This document shows positions 56,924 to 64,000 of a stretch of DNA of 64,000 nt, piece after piece. The stretch comes from Clostridia bacterium. Its GTDB lineage: Bacteria; Bacillota; Clostridia; Christensenellales; Aristaeellaceae. Within the stretch, counting starts at the first letter, position 1. Each line of letters opens with the position of its first letter. The notes under the pieces were generated by a model. The model was not told the origin of the DNA. It saw only the letters and a program-made list of their open reading frames with translations, and did not search any database. Position numbers and translations under genes: made by a program. The stretch lies in contig JAFRNK010000124.1 in the NCBI GenBank assembly GCA_017430225.1, positions 1 through 64,000 on the forward strand, in the 5' to 3' direction.

Positions 56924-58300
56924 ATGAATATAGTGGTCCCGCAGAAGAGCATCCCTCTTCGGGAACAGGTACAGGTCCTGGTGGTGGGCGGAGGGCCCGC
57001 CGGCGTGGGTGCCGCGGTCGCCGCTGCCCGCATGGGCATGAAGACCATGCTGCTGGAAAAGAGGGGCTTCCTGGGCGGAAACGTGACTGCCTGCTATGTG
57101 GAAACCTGCAACTACTTCATGAAGGGCACGTCCTTCAAGCCCCAGGGCATTGCGCAGGAAGTGGAGGAAGGCTACGACCGCGAATACCCCAGTGACGACC
57201 TGCGGCCCAATGCCGCCCACCGCTTTCACAGCGAGTACCTGAAGGTATATCTGGACGACTTTCTCCGCCGGGAAGGCGTGGATGTCAAACTGCACGCCTT
57301 CGTCAATGACGTGGTCATCCGGGACGGCAGCATCCGGGCGGTAGTGATCCAGACCAAGCAGGGCCCGCAGGCAGTGGAGGCTGGGCTGGTAATCGACTGT
57401 ACAGGCGACGGCGACGTGGCTTTCGCCGCCGGTGTACCCTTCGAGCAGGGGCGCGATACAGACCATAAGTGCCAGCCGGGCACGGTGAGCGTGCGCCTGG
57501 CCGGAGCGGACGTCGGCCGCCTGCTGGAGGATGGAGATGGGCTGAGCGAAATCAGCCGGCGCTTCCACCGGGAGTACCGCGAAGGCGTCACTGGCCTGCC
57601 CTGCTTCAGGCAGGATCTTCCCCTGGGACGCCTGACGAAGGCGGGCATCGTTTCTTACGTCAATTACGCGTGCTCCTATGGCATCGATCCGACTGACGTG
57701 GATGACCTGACCCGGGGCGAGCAGGAGTGCCGCCATTTTATCCTGGATATCTATCGCTATATGAAGGCCAATTATCCCGGCCTGGTGAATACCGAAATCG
57801 CTTCGATGTCCCCGGAGATCGGCTTCCGTGACAGCCGCCGCATCCGGGGCCTGTACAGGCTGACCATCGAGGACATGGAAGTGCAGAAACATTTTGAGGA
57901 CTGCATCGCGGTGTATCCGCGGTTCTACGATATGCTCACGCCTGATCCCATGCTGCTCAAAGCGGGGGATGGCAGTGTCGCCGGGCGCGGCTACGAAGGC
58001 CATATTTATGAGCCAATCACCGACAGCCGCTGCTTCGAGATCCCCTACCGCTGCCTGGTGCCCGTGAAGACGGACAACCTGCTGGTGGCGGGGCGCTGCA
58101 TCAGCGCCGGACATGTGGCAGAGAGCGGCGTCAGGGCAATATCGCTGTGCACGATGACGGGCCAGGCCGCCGGTATCGCTGCCGCGCTGAGCATCCGGGA
58201 AAGGCGTGTCCCCGCCGAGGTGCCGGTCGCTGAACTGAGGGCCAGGCTGCGTCAGGGCGGGTTCAACCTGCCGGGAGAAGAGAAAGGAGGTCAGCTATGA
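56924..58300 (+). CDS. FAD-dependent oxidoreductase
   Basis: A 458-aa flavoenzyme: dinucleotide-binding motif VLVVGGGPAGVGAAVAAARMG (residues 18-38, shown with GGGPAG at 22-27), then LLEKRGFLGGNVTACYVETC, VIDCTGDGDVAFAAG, and a C-terminal FAD motif VAGRCISAGHVAESGVR. It resembles the FAD_oxidored (pfam12831-like) group found in glycan and sugar-acid loci. No signal peptide. ATG 56924 has AAAGGAGG at 9-nt spacing. The stop overlaps the permease start (ATGA), so it is coupled to transport. Reaction unknown; oxidation of an imported sugar or sugar acid is a reasonable guess. Confidence 0.88.
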   Translation: MNIVVPQKSIPLREQVQVLVVGGGPAGVGAAVAAARMGMKTMLLEKRGFLGGNVTACYVETCNYFMKGTSFKPQGIAQEVEEGYDREYPSDDLRPNAAHRFHSEYLKVYLDDFLRREGVDVKLHAFVNDVVIRDGSIRAVVIQTKQGPQAVEAGLVIDCTGDGDVAFAAGVPFEQGRDTDHKCQPGTVSVRLAGADVGRLLEDGDGLSEISRRFHREYREGVTGLPCFRQDLPLGRLTKAGIVSYVNYACSYGIDPTDVDDLTRGEQECRHFILDIYRYMKANYPGLVNTEIASMSPEIGFRDSRRIRGLYRLTIEDMEVQKHFEDCIAVYPRFYDMLTPDPMLLKAGDGSVAGRGYEGHIYEPITDSRCFEIPYRCLVPVKTDNLLVAGRCISAGHVAESGVRAISLCTMTGQAAGIAAALSIRERRVPAEVPVAELRARLRQGGFNLPGEEKGGQL

Positions 58301-59220
58301 GCGTCAGACCGGTCAAGAAGCCCATGAAGCTGTCGATCAAGAACGATTCGGTCCAGGCAGTGCTGATGCTGATGCCCATGCTGATGGGCTTTGCGCTGTT
58401 CACTTACGGGCCGATCCTGTACATTCTGCGTTTCTGCCTGTACAAGGCCAATGATTTCAAAGCTACCTATATCGGGTTTGACAATTTTATCCGCGCTTTC
58501 CAGCGTGACCCCGACTTCTGGGACGCCATGCTGAATACTGTGATCCTTTCCGCCGGCAAGCTGATCATCGAGATCCCGCTGGCGATGGTGTTGGCGATCC
58601 TGCTGAACAAGGGCCTGAGGGGAACCGGGTTTTTCCGTACCTTCCTGTTCCTGCCGGCCATCACTTCCACCGCCATTGTGGGCCTGATCTTCTCACTGAT
58701 GTTTGCCAGCTTCGACGGGATCGTGAACAACATCCTGCAGTCCGTCGGGCTCATCAGCCGGCCCATCAACTGGATGGGCAACAAATGGACGGCGTTGGAA
58801 ATGTTGGGCATTGCGTCCATCTGGAACAATTTTCCCATCAATATGATCTATTTCCTGATGGCGTTGCAGTCCATCCCCACGGAAATCTACGAATGCGCCG
58901 AACTGGACGGCGTTACGCCCTGGAAGCGCTTCTGGAAAATCACCCTGCCCATGATCGCCCCGATCGCGCAGGTGGTGGTGCTGATGGCGATCGTCGGCTC
59001 GCTGAAGGTTTCCGACCTGGTACTGGCGTCCACCAATGGCGCGCCCGGCGGCAGGACGGAGGTCATCATGACCTATGTGTTCAAATACTTCTTCGGTTAT
59101 TCGGGCCGCGCGGTGGAAATCGGCTATGCCTCGGCCATGTCCGTGATCACCGGCATCTTCCTGGCGATCGTTTCGCTGATCTATATGCGCGTGACCAACA
59201 AAATGAACAGGGTATACTGA
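58297..59220 (+). CDS. Sugar ABC transporter permease, MalF type
   Basis: CUT1-family permease, 307 aa, six predicted helices, EAA loop PTEIYECAELDGVTPWKRFW and the segment LVLASTNGAPGGRTEVI. Starts within the stop of the FAD oxidoreductase gene and precedes the MalG-type gene by 18 nt. Pairs with the binding protein at 55403. Confidence 0.95.
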   Translation: MSVRPVKKPMKLSIKNDSVQAVLMLMPMLMGFALFTYGPILYILRFCLYKANDFKATYIGFDNFIRAFQRDPDFWDAMLNTVILSAGKLIIEIPLAMVLAILLNKGLRGTGFFRTFLFLPAITSTAIVGLIFSLMFASFDGIVNNILQSVGLISRPINWMGNKWTALEMLGIASIWNNFPINMIYFLMALQSIPTEIYECAELDGVTPWKRFWKITLPMIAPIAQVVVLMAIVGSLKVSDLVLASTNGAPGGRTEVIMTYVFKYFFGYSGRAVEIGYASAMSVITGIFLAIVSLIYMRVTNKMNRVY

Positions 59221-59238
59221 GAAAGGAGGAGAACACAT

Positions 59239-60090
59239 ATGTCGCTCACAGTCCGGAAACGGCTCTCAGCCGTCATTACGTACGTCGTCCTGATCATCGT
59301 CTTCATATTTGTTGTTTTCCCCATTTTCTATACCTTTATGGGCTCTTTCAAGAGCAATCAGGAACTGCTCACCTCCGGCAGCACGATCATACCGCAAAAG
59401 TTCGTGCTGGATAACTACGAACAGGCCTGGAGCCTGGCCAATTTCGAGCAGTACACCTGGAACAGCCTTTACATGTCGTTCTTTATCGTGCTGGGCACGA
59501 TCATTACCAGCACCGTATCAGGCTACTGCTTCGAGCGCGGAAAGTTCAGGGGAAAGAACACGATCTTCGCGATCGTCGTTTCGTCCATGTTCGTGTCTCT
59601 GGGCAGCCTGACGCTGTATCCGACCGTCATGATCGCCAAGTGGTTCGGCATCAACAAATCCCTCTGGGGCGTGATCCTGATCCGGGTACTGGGCATGAAC
59701 GTGACCAACCTGTTCATCACCCGTACCTATATCCGCACGGTCTCTCCTGAGATCGACGAGGCGGCCAAGATCGACGGCTGCTCCTTCTTCAGTACGTTCG
59801 TGCACATCATCTTCCCGCTGCTCAAGCCCCTGATCGCGACCATCGCCATCCTGGAATTCCGCCACAGCTGGAACGATTACATGATGCCCATGGTGTTCAC
59901 AATGTCGAAACCCGAACGCATGCCGCTGGTGGTAGGCGTCGTCAGGCTGAAGAGCTCCGGCGAGGCGGCTTCCTCCTGGAACCTGATGCTGGCCGGTACG
60001 GCGATTTCCATGATCCCCATGATCGCGGTCTACATGATTTTCAACCGCTATTTCATCGAGGGCATGACGGCCGGCGCCGTGAAAGGATGA
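59239..60090 (+). CDS. Sugar ABC transporter permease, MalG type
   Basis: CUT1-family permease, 283 aa, six predicted helices, EAA loop SPEIDEAAKIDGCSFFSTFV, C-terminal YFIEGMTAGAVKG. AAAGGAGGAG precedes the ATG. Four nt before the next gene. No ATPase gene in the operon. Confidence 0.95.
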   Translation: MSLTVRKRLSAVITYVVLIIVFIFVVFPIFYTFMGSFKSNQELLTSGSTIIPQKFVLDNYEQAWSLANFEQYTWNSLYMSFFIVLGTIITSTVSGYCFERGKFRGKNTIFAIVVSSMFVSLGSLTLYPTVMIAKWFGINKSLWGVILIRVLGMNVTNLFITRTYIRTVSPEIDEAAKIDGCSFFSTFVHIIFPLLKPLIATIAILEFRHSWNDYMMPMVFTMSKPERMPLVVGVVRLKSSGEAASSWNLMLAGTAISMIPMIAVYMIFNRYFIEGMTAGAVKG

Positions 60091-60094
60091 TGAG

Positions 60095-62095
60095 ATGAAG
60101 GATTTTGCCCAATCCCCGGCGGTTGCCTTTGGCCGTGCACAGCTGGACAAGGCGTGCCGAGCGGCGCAGACGGCGGTGGAATATACCCTTGCCTGGGATG
60201 AGGACCTGCCCAAACAGAGCTACGACCTGGTAAAAGAGGGGGGGTGCCTCCGGATCCGCGCCGCGGATGAGGAAGGGGCGCTCCATGCCCTGCTGGACAT
60301 GGCGGACAGTGTTGAAGCGCGAGGCGATCTGTCCGCTTTGCGGGAAGGCCTGAATATTCCGTTCATCAAAAACCGCGGCATCAAACTGAACGCGCCGCTG
60401 GATGCCCGCGCACCGAGCTATACCGATTGCGGCGACAGCGCGCAGGAGAATATCGCGTTCATGTGGGACGAGAGCTTCTGGCAGGGTTATCTGGACCGCA
60501 TGGCCCTGCAGCGCTACAACGCGCTGACGCTGTGGAACCTGTGCCCGTTCCCGGTCATGGTGCGGGTGCCGGAATACCCCGACGCCGCGCTGGACGACGT
60601 GATGATCTCTTCCTTCATGGCGGGCGGCACCTCGCGGGCGCTGCATTTCTATACCCCTGAAATGAAGGAGAACCTGGTCCGCATCCGCCGCATGACGATC
60701 GACGAAAAGACGGCGTTCTGGCGGCGTGTGTTCCAATACGCCGCTGACCGGTGCATCAAGGTCTATCTGTTCACCTGGAATCTGTACCTGTATGGCCTGG
60801 AGGACAGCGGTTACGCTTTGACAGAACGCGCGGACGACCTGGAAACGCAGCGCTACATCCGCTGCAGCACCGCGGCGCTGCTCCGCGCCTTCCCCACGTT
60901 GGCCGGCATCGGCGTCACCGCCGGGGAAAACCTCTGTGTCGAGTGGACGGAAGAGCAGGATATGCATTGGCTGCGCGACACTTACGGCCGCGCGGTGGAG
61001 GACGTGCTGAAAGACGATCCCGACCGGGATCTAGCGCTGATCTGCCGGACGCATCAGACCACGCTGCCGCTGGTCAAGGAAGCTTTTGCCGATTTCAGAG
61101 GCAGGCTGGAACTGAGCAGCAAATACGCGATGGCGCATATGACAGCGCTGGAAAAGCCGCATTTTTCCGACGAATTGCTCGCCGCCAAGTCGCCCGGAAC
61201 GGGCGTATGGCTCACGCTGCGGCAGGACGAATTCTATCTGTTCCCCTGGGCTGACGACGTGTTCCTCGCTTCCTTCATGCGCCAGCTTCCGCAGACGGAC
61301 CTGAGGGGTTTCTACCTGGGTTCGGACGGGATCATCTGGGGTGTGGAAAACCAGAGCCGGAACCCGGAAGTCCGGAACCGGTACTGGTTCGATAAGCATT
61401 TCTATTTCTTCGCCCTGATCGGCCGTCTGGGATATCGCGGAGAAGTGGACGACGACGAAAAACGCATGCTGATGCGCCGGCTGGCACCGGGACTGCCGCC
61501 TGATGCGCTGCTGGAGAAATACCGCCACGCTTCCCACGCCGCGCGCCTCATCAGCCTGGCGCACTGGAAGCCGTACGACTTCCAGTGGTACCCGGAAGGC
61601 TGCTGCTATCTGAACGAGCCCGATACGACCACGGTATTCGACGACCTGAACAATTTCCTGCGCTGCGGCGCCTACCCGGTGAAGGGAATATATTCCGTGA
61701 GCGAAACGGCATCGGGCTGCGGTGAGGATGGGATCAACGCCCTGACGGTCGCTGACGAGATCCTGAAGCAGGCTGACCTGGCCGACAGGATTACGCTTCC
61801 GGATGTTACGGCCTATGACGAGCGGGAACTGAAAGCCGACCTTGAACGGATCACTTCCCTGGCGCGGTACTACGCGCACAAGGTTCGGGCCGCGGTCTTG
61901 CTGCTTCAGGGAAAGCATGAAGAAGCCGCGCGGTACATGGCGGAAGCCGCGGAATACTGGAAACACTATTCTGCCGAGACCGCACGCTGGTACAGAGCGC
62001 AGCGGCTCAGCCGCCTCAGGGGCGTGGTCAGCCCGGATATGTGGGACACGCGCGTGGAGCGGGACGTGCTGATTTGTGAAGACAGGAGGTTATAG
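60095..62095 (+). CDS. Uncharacterised TIM-barrel glycosidase-like protein (GH20/GH67-superfamily style)
   Basis: A 666-aa cytoplasmic protein, no signal peptide. The N-terminal domain (about 1-85) resembles the alpha/beta flap before GH20/GH67 barrels. The barrel begins at IKNRGIKLNAPLDARAPSY and continues with MALQRYNALTLWNLCPFP, CIKVYLFTWNLYLYG, AGIGVTAGENLCVEW and LRGFYLGSDGIIWG. The acids of GVTAGENL and GSDGI are candidate catalytic residues. Similar proteins occur in Bacteroides glycan loci, often labelled as alpha-glucuronidase-like or CBM6 proteins, but I know no proven activity. It lies between permeases and the PPC protein with 3-4 nt gaps, hence the same operon. Confidence 0.65.
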   Translation: MKDFAQSPAVAFGRAQLDKACRAAQTAVEYTLAWDEDLPKQSYDLVKEGGCLRIRAADEEGALHALLDMADSVEARGDLSALREGLNIPFIKNRGIKLNAPLDARAPSYTDCGDSAQENIAFMWDESFWQGYLDRMALQRYNALTLWNLCPFPVMVRVPEYPDAALDDVMISSFMAGGTSRALHFYTPEMKENLVRIRRMTIDEKTAFWRRVFQYAADRCIKVYLFTWNLYLYGLEDSGYALTERADDLETQRYIRCSTAALLRAFPTLAGIGVTAGENLCVEWTEEQDMHWLRDTYGRAVEDVLKDDPDRDLALICRTHQTTLPLVKEAFADFRGRLELSSKYAMAHMTALEKPHFSDELLAAKSPGTGVWLTLRQDEFYLFPWADDVFLASFMRQLPQTDLRGFYLGSDGIIWGVENQSRNPEVRNRYWFDKHFYFFALIGRLGYRGEVDDDEKRMLMRRLAPGLPPDALLEKYRHASHAARLISLAHWKPYDFQWYPEGCCYLNEPDTTTVFDDLNNFLRCGAYPVKGIYSVSETASGCGEDGINALTVADEILKQADLADRITLPDVTAYDERELKADLERITSLARYYAHKVRAAVLLLQGKHEEAARYMAEAAEYWKHYSAETARWYRAQRLSRLRGVVSPDMWDTRVERDVLICEDRRL

Positions 62096-62098
62096 AAA

Positions 62099-62524
62099 GT
62101 GTTTACGCTGGTCAATCAACCGGGCGGCAGGGTCTTTACCATTTCCCTGCGCCGGGGCGAGATGCTGCTGGAAGGCGTACAGAAGGCCATTGAAGAGAAC
62201 GGCATCCGGGACGCAGTGGTGCTGTCATGCATCGGAACGCTGTCTTCCATGACCTGGCACAGGGTGACTACCCTGGATGCCAAACCCCATGAAGAATATC
62301 CGACCGTCAACGGCCCGCTGGAACTGTGCGCCGTGCAGGGCCTGGTGGTGGAGGGGGTTCCGCATTTCCATATCGTGTGCGCCGACAAGGACGGCACTTA
62401 TGCCGGGCATCTCGAGCGCGGATGCGAGGTGCTTTACCTGGCGGAAATCGTGCTGCTGGAACTGGCAGGCAAACCGCTGCGCCGCGTCACCGACGAAAAC
62501 GGCCTCAGGCAGTTGGCTCAATAA
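62099..62524 (+). CDS. PPC/DUF296 domain protein
   Basis: A 141-aa single-domain protein of the PPC (plant and prokaryote conserved)/DUF296 family: GGRVFTISLRRGEMLLEGVQ, DAVVLSCIGTLSSMTWH, PLELCAVQGLVVEGVPHFHI, GCEVLYLAEIVLLEL. Conserved His residues may bind metal. Some members are linked to DNA binding, but bacterial ones are mostly uncharacterised. GTG start with GGAGGT at 8-nt spacing, 3 nt after the glycosidase-like gene. An enzymatic or ligand-binding role in the pathway is plausible. Confidence 0.85.
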   Translation: MFTLVNQPGGRVFTISLRRGEMLLEGVQKAIEENGIRDAVVLSCIGTLSSMTWHRVTTLDAKPHEEYPTVNGPLELCAVQGLVVEGVPHFHIVCADKDGTYAGHLERGCEVLYLAEIVLLELAGKPLRRVTDENGLRQLAQ

Positions 62525-62547
62525 AACATATCAGGAGGTTAAGACAA

Positions 62548-63255
62548 ATGATGAACCGTGATGAACTGATCCGGGAGATCCGCAAATACCGCTGTTCCGA
62601 CCTATCCGACGGCATGGACGCGCTGGGTCTGGTCGACAAGGGCACCATGAACGAGAGAATGCGGCCGCTCAGGCCCGGCATCGAATTCAAGGGGTATGCC
62701 TTTACCGTCAAGCTGCTGTGCAAGCAGGATGCCGTCAAGCCCTGCTCAACCATTGAGGAATGGCGTGAAGAACTGGGCAAAGGCTGCAACGATATCTACC
62801 GCTTTGTGGACGCGATTACCCCTGAAACAGCGAAGGACATGGTGGTGGTGATCGATATGGACGGCGTTCGCGGCGGCGTATGGGGCAGCGAGATCGCCAT
62901 GAACACCATGATCCGCGGCATCAGCGGCGCCGTGGTGGACGGCGGGTGCCGGGACAGTTACGAAACCAACCTGGAGCATGCCAACGTTTTCTGCACGACC
63001 CGCACCTTTACGCACGCCTATGGGCGCGTCACTTTCGGCGGCATGAATATCCCGGTGAACTGCGCGGGCGTGCAGGTGAAGCCTGGTGACATCATCTGCG
63101 CGGACGACGACGGCGTGCTGGTCATCCCTTATGAGCGCGCGGAAGAAGTGATGATGTTCGCTCGCATGCAGCTGGAGGACGACATCAAGACGCGCGGCGA
63201 CCATTACCAGAAACTGGGCTTTGAGCCGGACGACACGCTGAGAAGACTGGACTAA
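62548..63255 (+). CDS. RraA family protein
   Basis: A 235-aa protein of the RraA/4-hydroxy-4-methyl-2-oxoglutarate aldolase fold: YRCSDLSDGMDALGL, GSEIAMNTMIRGISGAVVDG, GGCRDS (family Arg-Asp), PGDIICADDDGVLVIP. Members are metal-dependent aldolases/decarboxylases of 2-oxo acids or RNase E regulators; catabolic context favours the former. AGGAGG with 9-nt spacing sets the start at 62548. Last gene of the operon, followed by a hairpin. Confidence 0.88.
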   Translation: MMNRDELIREIRKYRCSDLSDGMDALGLVDKGTMNERMRPLRPGIEFKGYAFTVKLLCKQDAVKPCSTIEEWREELGKGCNDIYRFVDAITPETAKDMVVVIDMDGVRGGVWGSEIAMNTMIRGISGAVVDGGCRDSYETNLEHANVFCTTRTFTHAYGRVTFGGMNIPVNCAGVQVKPGDIICADDDGVLVIPYERAEEVMMFARMQLEDDIKTRGDHYQKLGFEPDDTLRRLD

Positions 63256-63265
63256 CAAACAGTAG

Positions 63266-63293
63266 GGCTGTTGCAGAATGAACTGCAACAGCC
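63266..63293 (+). terminator. Hairpin after the RraA-family gene
   Basis: GGCTGTTGCAG and CTGCAACAGCC, a perfect 11-bp stem with a 6-nt loop, but with no T-tract (TTGACAAT follows). It may be an attenuator or the first member of the stem-loop series downstream. Confidence 0.5.
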
Positions 63294-63516
63294 TTGACAA
63301 TATCTTGGAAGGCTCGGAGGGCGAAGCCCTTCGAATGAAATCCGCAGCAGCGACATGTGCGGTGCGAGGAGAATTTTTGTGGAGCAGGGCTTGCACTGCG
63401 GGAGCAAAAATTCATTCCTTGCGCCTTTTCCGCCAATGAGCACCAGAGGTGCGAGAGGAAAAGGCGAATTGTCGCTCAAATGGAGTATCCATTTGAGCGA
63501 AGGGGTGATATCCCCT
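63294..63516. repeat. Intergenic series of stem-loops
   Basis: Consecutive inverted repeats occupy the gap: AGGGC-GAA-GCCCT (63318-63330); GAATTTTTG/CAAAAATTC (63371-63379, 63405-63413); CGCCTTTTCC/GGAAAAGGCG (63422-63431, 63457-63466) enclosing GCACC-aga-GGTGC; a 13-bp perfect stem with loop GTA (63472-63500); AGGGG/CCCCT (63501-63516). It ends 8 nt before the Shine-Dalgarno of the next gene. Either a dispersed palindromic repeat element or a structured leader RNA. Confidence 0.5.
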
Positions 63517-63533
63517 GACTCTTTGGAGGATTT

Positions 63534-64000
63534 ATGGTTTATTATGTGGATCTGCATACCCGGGAAAGCATAGGGAGCCGGGAATATCCGTTCCGCACGA
63601 TCTCAGAAGCGGCAGCGGTTGCCGTGCCCGGGGATGAAGTCGTTGTGCTTCCCGGCATATACCGGGAGAAGGTCGACCCACCGCGGGGCGGAACGTCAGA
63701 CGACCGCCGCATCGTATATCGCGCCGAAAAGGCCGGGACAGTCATCGTAACCGGCGCGGAGCCGCTCACGGGCTGGACGCAGGGAGCGGACGGCCTGTGG
63801 AGGGCTGCGGTGCCGAATGCCCGCTTTACTGACGGCCAGCCCTATCAGGACTGCGTGGACGGCGACTGGTTCTATGCGGACCCGCAATGGCCGGTGCACC
63901 GGGGACAGCTATTCGCGCAGGACAGGCCGCTGATGGAAGCGGCTGATCCCGCGCAGCTGGCTTCTCCTCCGGAATGGATGATGACGGCCTGCCCGGAAGG
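63534..64000 (+). CDS. Right-handed beta-helix protein, N-terminal part, cut by window edge
   Basis: About 155 codons are present. YYVDLHTRESIGSREYPFRT, ISEAAAVAVPGDEVVVLPGI, YREKVDPPRGGTSDDRRIVY and VIVTGAEPLTGW are the opening of parallel beta-helix proteins found among polysaccharide lyases and GH-type enzymes. No signal peptide is visible. GGAGG precedes the ATG at 63534. Position after the second uptake operon suggests a further glycan-active enzyme; its catalytic part lies outside the window. Confidence 0.8.
   Translation, partial: MVYYVDLHTRESIGSREYPFRTISEAAAVAVPGDEVVVLPGIYREKVDPPRGGTSDDRRIVYRAEKAGTVIVTGAEPLTGWTQGADGLWRAAVPNARFTDGQPYQDCVDGDWFYADPQWPVHRGQLFAQDRPLMEAADPAQLASPPEWMMTACPE

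Noticed and set aside
63355..63573. A 72-codon frame through the stem-loop series into the beta-helix gene
   Set aside because: Made almost entirely of inverted repeats and overlaps the ribosome binding site and start of the better-supported gene in another frame.

Overview
The window is about 64 kb of GC-rich, gene-dense DNA, apparently from an uncultivated gut or rumen member of the Clostridia. The clearest lineage marker is a SCIFF (six cysteines in forty-five) peptide beside its radical SAM maturase. An hrcA-grpE-dnaK operon under a perfect CIRCE element, CUT1 sugar ABC transporters without a dedicated ATPase, and classical -35/-10 promoters agree with a Firmicutes host. No rRNA, tRNA, CRISPR array, prophage or insertion sequence was seen. 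The genus cannot be named from this sequence.

Layout. Positions 1-2330 hold the HrcA-repressed heat-shock operon on the minus strand, with dnaK cut by the window edge. Positions 2450-13913 are mostly housekeeping: a short-chain dehydrogenase, SCIFF and its maturase, an Orn/Lys/Arg-type decarboxylase, pepT, dnaX, a Cys-cluster protein, a DNA methyltransferase, a GNAT enzyme, a P1 peptidase and a D-amino-acid-type aminotransferase. Several of these overlap by ATGA.

Positions 13935-34600 form a rhamnose-glycan locus. A divergent AraC regulator faces a long plus-strand run: two GH78-like proteins, GH43, a domain-swapped GH3 anchored by a membrane helix at each end, small membrane proteins, GH2, and rhaB-rhaA-rhaD. 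Embedded in this run, and translationally coupled to GH2 and the second GH78-like gene, is an O-acyltransferase module: an MBOAT protein plus a 987-residue protein with an SGNH domain at each end and leucine-rich and InlB-type repeats between. This is the most unusual object in the window.

Positions 34699-37820 hold redox genes (aldo/keto reductase, an exported flavodoxin-NTF2 fusion, a flavodoxin) next to a TetR regulator. Positions 37832-50614 look like one LacI regulon. Three promoters each carry a near-identical palindrome, and between them they control a secreted GH49-like beta-helix protein, two other secreted proteins, beta-phosphoglucomutase, a CUT1 importer and two GH65 phosphorylases. 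The proposed scheme is extracellular alpha-glucan cleavage, import, phosphorolysis to beta-glucose-1-phosphate and conversion to glucose-6-phosphate.

Positions 50771-52961 carry small accessory genes and a 5'-truncated lipase remnant. Positions 52942-64000 hold a two-component system divergent from a second sugar-uptake operon. That operon is atypical: an FAD-dependent oxidoreductase lies between the binding-protein gene and the permeases, and it ends with an uncharacterised glycosidase-like protein, a PPC/DUF296 protein and an RraA-family protein. A run of stem-loops and the start of a beta-helix protein close the window. No stretch longer than about 280 bases lacks a gene. Family assignments come from motif recognition by eye; no database search was run.
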